Below, piece after piece: positions 52,836 to 61,974 of a stretch of DNA of 64,000 nucleotides; positions within the stretch are counted from its first letter, which is position 1, and every line of letters starts with the position of its first letter. A program made the translations under genes and the position numbers. The notes below the pieces were generated by a model. It made no database searches and had not been told where the DNA came from. It worked only from the letters and a program-made list of their open reading frames with translations. The stretch covers positions 62,001 to 126,000 of the forward strand of contig FQWG01000015.1 of assembly GCA_900129595.1 (NCBI GenBank), read 5' to 3'. The stretch is from Flavobacterium frigidimaris. Its GTDB lineage: Bacteria > Bacteroidota > Bacteroidia > Flavobacteriales > Flavobacteriaceae.

Positions 52836-52856
52836 GGGAACTTTAGTGTACCTTTG
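52825..52856 (+). promoter_or_regulatory. Promoter of the small membrane-anchored gene, inside the end of ald
   Basis: TTG (52825-52827), 21 bp, TACCTTTG (52849-52856): a full Bacteroidota consensus. It lies across the ald stop codon, so the next gene is independently transcribed. Confidence 0.7.
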
Positions 52857-52871
52857 CAAAAATTTTATTTC

Positions 52872-53258
52872 ATGAAGTTCGCACATCGTTTCGCTTATTA
52901 TTTAGTTGGTCTGGTTATGGGATGCTTTTTTGTAGCCCTTGTTTTTAGTGGAAAAGACACTCGTTGCAACTATTTTCCGAATGCCCGGGTTTTAAATACT
53001 TTGCGCACAAAACCTTTTCAATATTCTGAAAAAGCAGTTCAGACTTTAAATGAAAAATGGGTGGATACAGCGGATGTGAAAAACACTCTAAAATTTGGAG
53101 ATGTTGATTTTGATCAGAGTAATGTTCCTTTCAAAAAAGGAAAACTGTATATTATAGAGGGAAAAACAATTAAGAACCAGGAAATTATTTTAAAGGTTGT
53201 TAATTACGAAAACAAAGCCGTTTTAGAAGAGATTGTAAAGAAAGAAACCAAAGAGTAG
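52872..53258 (+). CDS. Small membrane-anchored protein (DUF4258-like annotation possible)
   Basis: I use the ATG at 52872 (MKFAHRF, 128 residues); the TTG further upstream lies in the promoter. One N-terminal membrane segment (YYLVGLVMGCFFVALVFSG) is followed by a short soluble part with DTRCNYFPNARVL and KGKLYIIEGKTIKNQEIILKV. In related genomes such proteins sit after alanine dehydrogenase genes; the DUF4258 name is from memory and uncertain. Confidence 0.75.
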   Translation: MKFAHRFAYYLVGLVMGCFFVALVFSGKDTRCNYFPNARVLNTLRTKPFQYSEKAVQTLNEKWVDTADVKNTLKFGDVDFDQSNVPFKKGKLYIIEGKTIKNQEIILKVVNYENKAVLEEIVKKETKE

Positions 53259-53279
53259 ACATATTATAAAGTCAGATTT

Positions 53280-53372
53280 GTCATTTCGACGAACGAGAAA
53301 TCACACACGAAATTCGGCAAATTTTATTGCTAAATATGGTTACGCGTGTGATTTCTTCTTAAATCGAAAGAC
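53280..53372. repeat. Long palindromic intergenic repeat
   Basis: Arms GTCATTTCGACGAACGAGAA... (53280-53309) and 53345-53372 (CGTGTGATTTCTTCTTAAAT...GAC) pair imperfectly over almost 30 bp, with a 35-nt loop. This is the 'TCATTTCGACGAA(G)GAGAAATCACAC' type common in Flavobacterium gaps; remnants of the family are at 4951-4975 and 56566-56661. Confidence 0.75.
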
Positions 53373-53385
53373 AAGATTTTAAAAA

Positions 53386-54057
53386 TTAAAACCATTCGAT
53401 TTCTTTAATTCCTTTGGATTTTAAAAATTCATTCGTCTTGCTAAAATGTTTATTTCCAAACCATTTCCCCTGATTTGCACTCATCGGAGACGGATGCCCG
53501 GATTCCAGAACATAATGTTTCAAACGATCAATTTTTTGACCCTTTTTCTGAGCAAAACTTCCCCATAACAAGAACACAACATTTTCTTTTTTATCAGAAA
53601 TAGCCTGAATAACCGCATCAGTAAATAAATTCCATTTTAGATGTTTATGACTATTAGCAGTATCTTTTCGAACTGTTAACGAAGCATTTAAAAGCAGCAC
53701 GCCCTGATCTGCCCATTTCTCAAGATTACCAGAAGTTGGCATAAAAATCGAGTCGAAATCTGCATTTATTTCCTTGAAAATATTACGCAGTGAAGGCGGA
53801 ATCTTTACATTGTCATTAACAGAAAAGCTTAATCCATTTGCTTCTCCCTCTCCATGATAAGGATCCTGACCAATAACAACAACTTTTACATCATTGAATG
53901 AACAATGATTGAACGCCGAAAAAATCAAATCTATTGGCGGATAACAAATATGATTGCTACACTCGTCTTCTAATGACAAAAGCAAATCTTTAAAATAAGG
54001 TTTTTCTAATTCATCCGCTAAAACGGTTTGCCATTCAGGAGAAAGATTAATTTTCAT
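53386..54057 (-). CDS. ung: Uracil-DNA glycosylase, family 1
   Basis: Removes uracil from DNA. Water-activating Asp65 in VVIGQDPYHGEGEANGLSF; DNA-intercalating loop GHPSPMSANQGKWFG; normal 223-residue length. It lies between two repeats and is divergent from the MutS2-like gene. Confidence 0.97.
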   Translation of the reverse strand: MKINLSPEWQTVLADELEKPYFKDLLLSLEDECSNHICYPPIDLIFSAFNHCSFNDVKVVVIGQDPYHGEGEANGLSFSVNDNVKIPPSLRNIFKEINADFDSIFMPTSGNLEKWADQGVLLLNASLTVRKDTANSHKHLKWNLFTDAVIQAISDKKENVVFLLWGSFAQKKGQKIDRLKHYVLESGHPSPMSANQGKWFGNKHFSKTNEFLKSKGIKEIEWF

Positions 54058-54135
54058 TTAAATAAATTTTATTACAAATTACGCAAAGTTTTTTTCAAAG
54101 TACTAATTAATAGTATCATTTCGTTCTAAAACTTT

Positions 54136-54143
54136 GTAACTTT
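54136..54143 (+). promoter_or_regulatory. -7 box of the MutS2-like gene
   Basis: TAACTTTG (TAnnTTTG) 24 bases before the ATG at 54168. Confidence 0.45.
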
Positions 54144-54167
54144 GAACCTTTACAACTTACGATATAA

Positions 54168-56333
54168 ATGATATCTATTACCGAAAAAACATTACAAGAT
54201 TTACAATTCCCAACAGTACTCGAAACCATTTCGGCGGGCTGTAATACCGATATAGGAAAAGAAAAAGCTTTAAAAATAACTCCTTTCAGAGATAAGGAAA
54301 CTTTGATGCAGGCTTTAATGCAGACATCTGAATATGTTTCGTCTTTTGAAAACAATAATGCTATTCCAAATCATGGATTTGACGCCATAACGCACGAAAT
54401 TAAATTTCTGGCGATTGAAGATAGTTTTCTTGAAGTGGGAAGTTTTAGAAAAATAGCGACGCTTTCGTCGACAGCAAACTTCTTATTGAATTTCCTTAAA
54501 AAGTTCGACGATTATTATCCAAACTTAAACGCAAGAGCTTCAAGAGTCGAATACACCAAAGATATTGTGACTTTAATTGAGGCTATCGTAGATAAATACG
54601 GAGAAATCAAAGATAATGCTTCGCCTGCGTTATTGAGTATTCGCCAGAATATGAATATCATACGCGGCAAAGTGAATCAAAGTTTTGGAGTTGCATTAAC
54701 CCAGTACAACAGCCTTGGCTATTTAGACGATATCAAAGAAAGCTTTGTGCAAAACCGCAGGGTTTTAGCTGTTCTCGCGATGTATCGCCGTAAAGTAAAA
54801 GGCTCTATTTTAGGCAGTTCCAAAACCGGAAGTATAGCTTACATTGAACCTGAAACTACATTGCAATATTCGAGAGAACTAGCCAATCTTGAATACGAGG
54901 AAACAGAAGAAATTACCCGAATATTAAAGCAATTATCCAATGCTATTCGCCCCTTCCTGCCCATTCTAATTGAGTATCAGGAATTTTTAAGTGACATTGA
55001 TGTCGTTTCCGGAAAGGCAAAATACGCGAACAGGATTAATGGAATCTTACCTGCAATTACAGAAGAACGCAGATTATTCTTCAGAGAAGCATATCATCCT
55101 ATTTTGTACTTGAACAATAAACAAAAAAATGAAATTACCCATCCGCAAACTATTGAATTAAAACAAGATAACCGAATCATTGTGATTTCTGGCCCAAATG
55201 CGGGTGGAAAGACGATTTCGCTTAAAACAGTTGGTTTATTACAGCTGATGTTACAATCAGGAATGTTGATTCCTGTTCATGAACGAAGTGAAACATTTTT
55301 ATTTGATAGAATATTAACCGATATTGGAGACAATCAATCTATTGAAAACCATCTAAGTACTTATAGTTATCGATTGAAAAACATGAATTATTTCCTAAAA
55401 AAGTGTAATAAGAAAACCATGTTTTTGATTGATGAATTTGGTACCGGTTCTGATCCCGAATTGGGTGGTGCCCTGGCCGAAATTTTCCTGGAAGAATTTT
55501 ATCACCGTGAAGCGTTCGGGATTATTACAACACACTATTCAAATTTGAAAATTCTGGCTAATGAATTGCCTTTTGCAACAAATGCGAATATGATGTTTGA
55601 TGAAAAATCGCTTGAACCTATGTACAAACTTGCTTTAGGTCAAGCTGGTAGTTCGTTTACTTTTGAAGTTGCCCTAAAAAATGGTATTCCGTTTGGATTA
55701 ATCAATCGTGCCAAAAAGAAAATCGAAGTTGGTAAAGTTCGTTTTGATAAAACGATTGCGACACTTCAAAAGGAACGCTCTAAATTAGAAAAAACTTCGA
55801 TCAATCTGAAAGAAGAAGAAACCAGAGCGCGTGAAGAAAGCAAAAAGATGGAAAACATCAATGTAAAAATCAAACAAAAACTGGAAAGCTATCAGGAATT
55901 ATATGACAGTAATCAGAAAACAATTTACATTGGTCAGAAAATAGAAGATATCTCGGAGAAGTATTTCAACAATAAAAACAAAAAAGAACTTATTGGTGAG
56001 TTTTTGAAAATCATAGAAATTGAAAATTCAAAACGCAAAAAAGCAACGCCAAAAGAAGCCAAAGCTATAACGGAAAAGAAAAAAGAAGTGATTGCAGAAG
56101 TTTCAGTTCAGGTGGAAGAAATTCGAAAAGAGAAAAAAGAAAAGAAACTTAAACCTGTTATCGAAAAACCCAAACCAATTTTGAAAGTTGGTGACAGAGT
56201 AAGAATGCTTGACGGAAGATCTGTTGGAAGTATCGATTCGATCGAAAAAAATAAAGCCACTGTAAATTACGGCATCTTTACTTCAAAAGTAAGTTTGGAT
56301 GAATTGGAATTAGTTGAAGCAGCTAAGAAATAA
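54168..56333 (+). CDS. MutS2-like ATPase without the Smr domain
   Basis: A 721-residue protein. N-terminal lever/core helices (residues 1 to about 290), then the MutS-type ATPase from about 330: Walker A SGPNAGGKTISLK, Walker B FLIDEFGTGSDPELGG, and the dimerisation helix-turn-helix. A coiled coil follows (about 520-650, with many Glu/Lys), and a small KOW-like end (VGDRVRMLDGRSVGSIDSIE). MutS2 proteins usually end with an Smr nuclease domain; that is absent here. Ribosome-collision or recombination-suppressing roles known from MutS2 therefore cannot be transferred directly. Confidence 0.9.
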   Translation: MISITEKTLQDLQFPTVLETISAGCNTDIGKEKALKITPFRDKETLMQALMQTSEYVSSFENNNAIPNHGFDAITHEIKFLAIEDSFLEVGSFRKIATLSSTANFLLNFLKKFDDYYPNLNARASRVEYTKDIVTLIEAIVDKYGEIKDNASPALLSIRQNMNIIRGKVNQSFGVALTQYNSLGYLDDIKESFVQNRRVLAVLAMYRRKVKGSILGSSKTGSIAYIEPETTLQYSRELANLEYEETEEITRILKQLSNAIRPFLPILIEYQEFLSDIDVVSGKAKYANRINGILPAITEERRLFFREAYHPILYLNNKQKNEITHPQTIELKQDNRIIVISGPNAGGKTISLKTVGLLQLMLQSGMLIPVHERSETFLFDRILTDIGDNQSIENHLSTYSYRLKNMNYFLKKCNKKTMFLIDEFGTGSDPELGGALAEIFLEEFYHREAFGIITTHYSNLKILANELPFATNANMMFDEKSLEPMYKLALGQAGSSFTFEVALKNGIPFGLINRAKKKIEVGKVRFDKTIATLQKERSKLEKTSINLKEEETRAREESKKMENINVKIKQKLESYQELYDSNQKTIYIGQKIEDISEKYFNNKNKKELIGEFLKIIEIENSKRKKATPKEAKAITEKKKEVIAEVSVQVEEIRKEKKEKKLKPVIEKPKPILKVGDRVRMLDGRSVGSIDSIEKNKATVNYGIFTSKVSLDELELVEAAKK

Positions 56334-56745
56334 TTTTTTAGTTTTTAGTCGCAGTTTTCAGTTATAAAAAAGCTTAAATTTTATGAAAAATTAAAATAAA
56401 GCGATTTGAACAAAGATTTCAAGAAAGACGATTAGGAAGATGACTATTTCTAAAAAATAGCTTAAAAATAATTTATGAAAGCTGTTTTTGATTTATTAAA
56501 TTTATCGGTTTTTTATTTTTGATAGCCAAAATCAATATTTAAAAATATACTTTTTTTGTGCCATTCCGATGAACGACGAATCTTCGCAAGTAACTCCGTA
56601 AAGTTTAAGAAAGACTATATTGAATTTATTGTTAAGTTTCTTCGTTTCTCAGAATGACAAACTACTTGCAAGCTTTGTCGAAATTTTAAACTTTAATAAA
56701 AGCTTGAAAAAAAAACTTAAAACCTGAAACCTGAATTTTTCTCAA
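56334..56745. repeat. 412-bp gap with degenerate palindromic repeat
   Basis: No gene. Between about 56569 and 56663 lies a diverged palindrome with arms GTGCCATTCCGATGAACGAC and TTTCTCAGAATGACAAA, the 'TCATTCCGA(G)GAACGA' type. Near 56345 a TTTTTAGTCGCAGTTTTCAG piece resembles those at 50411 and 50511. Confidence 0.55.
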
Positions 56746-57159
56746 ATGCAAGACCTTCCGAAAAATAAAAAAATAATTCTCTTTGATGGCGTTTGCAATT
56801 TATGCAATGGTGCTGTTCAGTTTATTATCAAACATGATAAAAAAGATATTTTTAGGTTTGTTGCTTTGCAGTCGGAATTGGGAATTGAGATTTGTAAATA
56901 TATCGGTGTTGATCAGGCTAAAATTGATAGCATTATTTTATACAATCCCGGTGTTGCTTATTATTACAAATCTTCAGCAGTTCTAGAAATTGCTGAAGAT
57001 TTGGGTGGATTTTACAGTTTGCTTTTTATTTTCAAAATTTTCCCTGAAAAATTCAGAAATTACATTTATGATTACATTGCTAAAAATCGTTATAAATGGT
57101 ATGATAAAAAAGAAAGCTGTATGATTCCAACTCCGGAATTGAAGGCAAAATTTCTGTAA
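56746..57159 (+). CDS. DCC-family thiol-disulfide oxidoreductase-like protein (DUF393)
   Basis: A 137-residue protein with the family motif FDGVCNLCNGAVQFI (DxxCxxC at residues 15-20). A conserved FRFVALQSELG follows and a C-terminal YDKKESCMIP. It has a thioredoxin-like fold prediction by family; the redox partner is unknown. Confidence 0.9.
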   Translation: MQDLPKNKKIILFDGVCNLCNGAVQFIIKHDKKDIFRFVALQSELGIEICKYIGVDQAKIDSIILYNPGVAYYYKSSAVLEIAEDLGGFYSLLFIFKIFPEKFRNYIYDYIAKNRYKWYDKKESCMIPTPELKAKFL

Positions 57160-57247
57160 AGATTATTTACCGATCTTATTACAAGACTTGGACTTTGCTT
57201 GACTGGGCAAACTTCGAAAAATAGAATTTCTTCTAAAAACTGATACT

Positions 57248-57330
57248 TAGCCCTGATAGAAACGGAAATCCTTTTTGGGTTTTCTTTAAAACCAAAAATA
57301 TTGAAGTGAATAGCAGGAAATAGCTTTTAA
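57248..57330 (+). ncRNA. Structured intergenic element, copy B (candidate ncRNA)
   Basis: Homologue of the element at 21089. Outer pairs AGC/GCT and CCTG/CAGG are kept, while the inner hairpin has a different sequence (TTTTTGGGTTTT with AAAACCAAAAA), so pairing is preserved despite sequence change. It lies between the DCC gene and ettA and is followed by a GCCTCAAATTCA-type terminator. Confidence 0.55.
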
Positions 57331-57343
57331 AAAATACAATAAA

Positions 57344-57379
57344 AAAAGGCCTCAAATTCAGATGAACTTGAGGCCTTTT
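57344..57379. terminator. Bidirectional terminator between DCC gene and ettA
   Basis: A perfect 12-bp stem AAAAGGCCTCAA (57344-57355) with TTGAGGCCTTTT (57368-57379). On the minus strand seven U residues follow, 18 bases after the ettA stop; the plus strand side has TTTTAGTTTTT. Confidence 0.85.
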
Positions 57380-57396
57380 AGTTTTTAAATCACGAA

Positions 57397-59091
57397 TTAG
57401 TTTCTGATTAATTTTTTGTATTTCAGACGTTTCGGAGTCAAATCTCCTCCTAAACGTTTCTTTTTGTTTTCTTCGTATTCAGAGAAACCACCTTCAAAAT
57501 AATATACTTCAGAATCTCCTTCGAAAGCTAAGATGTGTGTACAAATTCTGTCTAAGAACCATCTGTCGTGAGAAATAACTACTGCACAACCCGCGAAATT
57601 CTCTAAACCTTCTTCAAGTGCACGAAGTGTATTTACATCTAAATCATTCGTAGGCTCATCTAATAAAAGTACGTTTCCTTCTTCTTTCAAAGTCATTGCC
57701 AGGTGCAAACGGTTACGTTCACCTCCAGATAACATTGAAACTTTTTTGTTTTGATCGCTTCCGCCAAAGTTAAAACGGCTTAAATAAGCACGAGAGTTCA
57801 CCTGACGTCCGCCCATCATGATTAGTTCCTGACCATCTGCGAAATTTTCCCAGATCGATTTATTAGGATCAATATTAGAGTGCGACTGATCTACGTAAGC
57901 GATTTTTACTGTTTCACCAATAGAAAACTCACCACTATCCGGTTCTTGCTCGCCCATGATCATTCTGAAAATAGTAGATTTACCGGCACCGTTTGGCCCG
58001 ATAACTCCAACAATTCCGGCTTGTGGCAAAGTGAAATTTAAATTATCATACAATAATTTATCTCCAAAAGCTTTGGCTACATTTTTTGCCTCAATAACAT
58101 TTGTTCCTAAACGTGGACCGTTCGGGATATAGATTTCCAGATTTTCATCCAGTTGTTTTTGATCTTCGTTTAATAATTTGTCGTAATTCTGTAAACGCGC
58201 TTTTTGTTTTGTCTGACGGCCTTTAGCTCCCTGACGAACCCAGTCAAGCTCACGCTCTAAGTTTTTACGACGTTTTGAAGCCACTTTTTCTTCAAGTGCC
58301 ATTCTGCTTGATTTTTGATCTAACCAGGAAGAATAATTTCCTTTCCAAGGAATACCTTCTCCTCTATCTAACTCAAGAATCCAACCCGCAACATTATCCA
58401 GGAAGTATCTATCATGCGTTACAGCAATAACAGTTCCGGCGTATTGTGCTAAATGCTGCTCTAACCATAGTACCGATTCAGCATCTAAGTGGTTGGTAGG
58501 CTCATCAAGTAACAATACATCAGGCTGTTGCAATAACAAACGACATAAAGCTACACGACGACGCTCTCCTCCTGAAAGATTTTTGATTGGCGTATCTCCA
58601 TCCGGCGTACGCAAAGCATCCATTGCGATTTCTAATTTTGTATCGATTTCCCACGCTCCCAATGCATCGATTTTATCTTGCAAGGCAGCCTGACGGTCCA
58701 TCAATTTATCCATTTTATCTGCGTCTTCGTAATTCTCCGGAAGGCCAAATAAATCATTTATTTTATTATATTCTTCCAGAACTGCCATAGTTTCAGCAAC
58801 TCCTTCACGAACGATTTCGATAACGGTCTTATCATCATCTAATTGTGGCTCTTGCTCTAAATAACCAACGGTATAACCCGGGGCAAAAACTACATCTCCC
58901 TGATAATTTTTATCAACTCCCGCAATAATCTTTAAAAGTGAAGATTTACCAGAACCATTTAAACCTAAAATACCAATTTTAGCTCCGTAAAAAAAGCTTA
59001 AATAAATATTCTTTAATACTTGTTTGTCGCTGCTTGAGTAGGTTTTACTCAATTTTGACATCGAGAAAATTACTTTCTTATCGTCTGACAT
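57397..59091 (-). CDS. ettA: Energy-dependent translational throttle protein
   Basis: ABC-F ATPase that binds the ribosomal E site. Two ABC domains: Walker A GLNGSGKSS and GPNGAGKST, signatures LSGGERRRVAL and LSGGERNRLHL, Walker B with LLLDEPTNHLD and LLLDEPTNDLD. An arm insert in the first domain and the inter-domain linker (RKNLERELDWVRQGAKGRQT) are typical of EttA. Length is 564 residues. Confidence 0.95.
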   Translation of the reverse strand: MSDDKKVIFSMSKLSKTYSSSDKQVLKNIYLSFFYGAKIGILGLNGSGKSSLLKIIAGVDKNYQGDVVFAPGYTVGYLEQEPQLDDDKTVIEIVREGVAETMAVLEEYNKINDLFGLPENYEDADKMDKLMDRQAALQDKIDALGAWEIDTKLEIAMDALRTPDGDTPIKNLSGGERRRVALCRLLLQQPDVLLLDEPTNHLDAESVLWLEQHLAQYAGTVIAVTHDRYFLDNVAGWILELDRGEGIPWKGNYSSWLDQKSSRMALEEKVASKRRKNLERELDWVRQGAKGRQTKQKARLQNYDKLLNEDQKQLDENLEIYIPNGPRLGTNVIEAKNVAKAFGDKLLYDNLNFTLPQAGIVGVIGPNGAGKSTIFRMIMGEQEPDSGEFSIGETVKIAYVDQSHSNIDPNKSIWENFADGQELIMMGGRQVNSRAYLSRFNFGGSDQNKKVSMLSGGERNRLHLAMTLKEEGNVLLLDEPTNDLDVNTLRALEEGLENFAGCAVVISHDRWFLDRICTHILAFEGDSEVYYFEGGFSEYEENKKKRLGGDLTPKRLKYKKLIRN

Positions 59092-59127
59092 GCCTATTAA
59101 TTTTTAATTTTTATTATTATTTTCTAT

Positions 59128-59310
59128 TTAAACTCTACCTTTTAAAGCATTAAAAACCCAGGCATTAGCAAAAAAACCAACACCAACTGCCACAAATCCC
59201 CAGCCAGAGACATCTCTGTATCTAAAAGCGCCAAGACCTATAAGTAACAATCCCATAAGTACCATTATAAAAGTAGCCCATCCTAAAACGGTATTTTTAT
59301 TCATTCCCAT
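59128..59310 (-). CDS. Small membrane protein (CAL67264 family type)
   Basis: A 60-residue protein with two hydrophobic segments (about 9-27 and 37-54) separated by FRYRDVSGWG. Start at 59310 (MGMNKNTVLG) or Met3. It is conserved in Flavobacteriaceae downstream of holA as a small membrane protein, family name from memory. Function unknown. It lies 36 bases upstream of ettA. Confidence 0.8.
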   Translation of the reverse strand: MGMNKNTVLGWATFIMVLMGLLLIGLGAFRYRDVSGWGFVAVGVGFFANAWVFNALKGRV

Positions 59311-59378
59311 AATTGTGTAATTATTATTTTAAAAGTAGTATTTTTTTCAGAGATGCAAATATCGTGAATTTTCACGGC

Positions 59379-60383
59379 TTAATTAAATATTTTGTACAGC
59401 ATTTCTTTTAATAAATCTCCCTGTGACAAAGCATTGGCTCCTACACCTTTACTTTTTACATCGACGTCACGTAAAGCTCCTACAATCTGACTCACTTTTC
59501 GCATTGGGTAATTTTTTATGGCTAAATCATATTCTTTTAAAAAATAAGGATTCACTCCAATAACAGCCGCTACATTTTTTGGATTTTTGTCTTTGAGCCC
59601 ATGGTATTTTAAAAGCTGAATAAAAAAACCAAAAACCAAACCTGTTGTCATTACTATTGGATATTCTTTAGGGTTATGAGCAAAATTCTCGGCTATTTTA
59701 TATGCTTTCAATTGATTACGTTCTCCAATTGCTTTTCGAAGTTCGAATACATTATAATCTTTACTAAAACCAATATTTTCCTCAATATGCTGTGGTGTAA
59801 TTACGGTTCCTTGTGGCAGAATAATTTGTAATTTTTCGAGTTCATTATTAATTTTACTCAAATCTGTACCTAAAAACTCAACCAGCATAGCGTTTGCCTT
59901 TGGATCGATTGTATATTTTTTACCGGCAAGAACACGTTTTATCCAATCGCCAACCTGATTTTCGTATAATTTTTTGCTTTCATACACAATTCCTTTTTGA
60001 GCCAATAATTTGGTAACTTTTTTACGTTTATCAAGCGTTTTATACTTATAGCAAAAAACCAAAACCGTTGTTTCCATAGGGTTGTTTACGTACGATTCTA
60101 TCTTATCAATTGTTCTTGATAAATCCTGTGCTTCTTTTACAATAACCACCTGACGATCAGCCATCATAGGATAGCGCTTAGCCGTTGAAACAATATCTTC
60201 TACAGAAACATCTCTTCCATATAATACCGTTTGATTGAATCCCTTTTCTTCTTCAGAAAGTACGTTCTGCTCAATATATTCTGATAATTTATCGATATAA
60301 TAAGGCTCCTCACCCATTAAAAAGTAAATTGGTTTTATATTTCCGGCTTTGATATCATTAACAATTTTTACAACTTCGTCCAT
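59379..60383 (-). CDS. holA: DNA polymerase III, delta subunit
   Basis: Clamp-loader subunit. The 334-residue protein has the N-terminal P-loop-like fold opening with KPIYFLMGEEPYYIDKLSEYIE, the VVIVKEAQDLSR strand, and the C-terminal helical collar. It is divergent from a small nuclease-domain gene. Confidence 0.92.
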   Translation of the reverse strand: MDEVVKIVNDIKAGNIKPIYFLMGEEPYYIDKLSEYIEQNVLSEEEKGFNQTVLYGRDVSVEDIVSTAKRYPMMADRQVVIVKEAQDLSRTIDKIESYVNNPMETTVLVFCYKYKTLDKRKKVTKLLAQKGIVYESKKLYENQVGDWIKRVLAGKKYTIDPKANAMLVEFLGTDLSKINNELEKLQIILPQGTVITPQHIEENIGFSKDYNVFELRKAIGERNQLKAYKIAENFAHNPKEYPIVMTTGLVFGFFIQLLKYHGLKDKNPKNVAAVIGVNPYFLKEYDLAIKNYPMRKVSQIVGALRDVDVKSKGVGANALSQGDLLKEMLYKIFN

Positions 60384-60445
60384 TCGATACTCTTATTTCA
60401 AGTCTGAGATTTCACATTCCGGTTTTAATTAGTTAAAACTTTAAT

Positions 60446-60474
60446 TTGAAACCTGAAACTATTTTATATTTTTG
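60446..60474 (+). promoter_or_regulatory. Promoter of the HsdR-N-like gene (TTG-N18-TATTTTTG)
   Basis: TTG (60446-60448), 18 bp, TATTTTTG (60467-60474). The ATG at 60479 is only five bases after the -7 box, so the transcript should start at or next to the start codon (leaderless or nearly so). Confidence 0.7.
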
Positions 60475-60478
60475 CGCT

Positions 60479-60925
60479 ATGCAGCAATTAAATTTTCCTT
60501 CTTATACTTTCCGATTCAAAAATAGCGAAAATAAAGTGTCTATTTTTGATGAAATCAGGAAAAAATTTATCATTCTTACTCCAGAGGAATGGGTGCGTCA
60601 GCTTGTGGTTCATTATTTAATTGACGAAAAAAAATACCCTAAATCGTTAATCAATGTAGAAAAAGTTTTAACTGTCAACGGATTAAGGAAAAGATATGAT
60701 GTGGTCGTGTTTAATTCTGACGGTTCTATACATATATTGGTAGAATGTAAAGCTCCCAGTGTAAAAATTTCTCAGGCAACTTTTGATCAGATTGCCCGTT
60801 ATAATATGACAATGCAGGCACGATTTTTGAATGTGACAAACGGTCTGAGCCATTTTTATTGTCAAATGGATTTTGAAAACGAAAAATATCAGTTTTTACG
60901 AAATTTACCAGATTATAACGAATAA
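60479..60925 (+). CDS. Stand-alone type I restriction HsdR-N-like nuclease domain protein
   Basis: I use ATG at 60479 (MQQLNFPSYTF, 149 residues), since the upstream TTG is the -33 box. The protein has the PD-(D/E)xK pattern: Asp in RYDVVVFNSDG, then ILVECKAP (Glu-x-Lys) and SQATFDQIARYNM. No helicase or specificity subunit is near, and the motif is kept intact. The role in Bacteroidota is unknown. Confidence 0.85.
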   Translation: MQQLNFPSYTFRFKNSENKVSIFDEIRKKFIILTPEEWVRQLVVHYLIDEKKYPKSLINVEKVLTVNGLRKRYDVVVFNSDGSIHILVECKAPSVKISQATFDQIARYNMTMQARFLNVTNGLSHFYCQMDFENEKYQFLRNLPDYNE

Positions 60926-60954
60926 AATAATATTAAAAATAAATAAAATTACTT

Positions 60955-61974
60955 TTGAATAAAATAGCTGTTGTCATTTTAAATTGGAATGGAGTAAAAT
61001 TGTTAGAGCAATTTTTACCCTCTGTTGTTCAGTTTTCGCAAGGGGCTCAAATATATGTTGCTGATAATGCTTCGTCAGATGATTCTATACATTTTGTTAA
61101 GGAGAATTTTCCAACTATAAAGATTGTTCAGAACAGCGGTAATCACGGTTTCGCCAAGGGGTATAATGATGCTTTGCAGCATATTGATGCAGAAATTTAC
61201 GCTTTGGTAAATTCAGATATTGAAGTGACTGAAAATTGGCTGAATCCAATTATCGAAAATTTTGATCAGGAAAAGCAAACTGCTATCATTCAGCCTAAAA
61301 TTCTTGATTATAAAAATAAGGAATACTTTGAATATGCAGGAGCTGCAGGTGGATTCATAGATAAATATGGTTTTCCATTTTGTCGCGGACGTGTTTTTGA
61401 TACTATCGAAAAAGACAATGGACAATACAATGATAATTGTGAAATCTTTTGGGCTTCAGGAGCTTGTTTCTTTATCAGAAGTGAAGTATATCACGAGTTA
61501 GGAGGTTTTGATGAAACCTTTTTTGCACATCAGGAAGAAATTGATTTATGCTGGCGTGCATCAAACGAAGGACATATTATCAAATACAATTCAGGATCGG
61601 TTGTCTATCATGTTGGAGGCGCAACTTTGCAACAGGAAAATCCTAAAAAGACGTATCTTAATTTCAGGAATTCATTATTGATGCTTGTCAAAAATTTACC
61701 TAAAAAAGGATTGTTTTTTGTAATCTTCTTCAGAATGGTTTTAGACGGAATTGCAGGTATCCGTTTTCTTACACAAGGAAAGTTGCAACATACTTTCGCA
61801 ATTCTAAAAGCACATTTTTCATTTTACTGTATATCTTTGGCCTATCTGCGAAAGCGAAAAGATTTTCAAATACAACAATACTATACCGTGAAAAGTATCG
61901 TTTACTTGTATTACATAAAGAAATTGCTTGTTTTTAAAGAAATCTTTAACAGTAATCAAAATATTAAGAACTAA
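60955..61974 (+). CDS. Family 2 glycosyltransferase (TTG start)
   Basis: A 339-residue enzyme with GT-A motifs: VVILNWNG, the Asp of YVADNASSDDS, the ALVNSDIEVT DxD-like region, and the acceptor part ASGACFFIRSEVYHELGGFDE and EEIDLCWR. The frame has no ATG before the conserved strand; TTG at 60955 is the only fitting start because TAA lies in frame at 60940. It is not followed by obvious polysaccharide genes. Confidence 0.9.
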   Translation: MNKIAVVILNWNGVKLLEQFLPSVVQFSQGAQIYVADNASSDDSIHFVKENFPTIKIVQNSGNHGFAKGYNDALQHIDAEIYALVNSDIEVTENWLNPIIENFDQEKQTAIIQPKILDYKNKEYFEYAGAAGGFIDKYGFPFCRGRVFDTIEKDNGQYNDNCEIFWASGACFFIRSEVYHELGGFDETFFAHQEEIDLCWRASNEGHIIKYNSGSVVYHVGGATLQQENPKKTYLNFRNSLLMLVKNLPKKGLFFVIFFRMVLDGIAGIRFLTQGKLQHTFAILKAHFSFYCISLAYLRKRKDFQIQQYYTVKSIVYLYYIKKLLVFKEIFNSNQNIKN

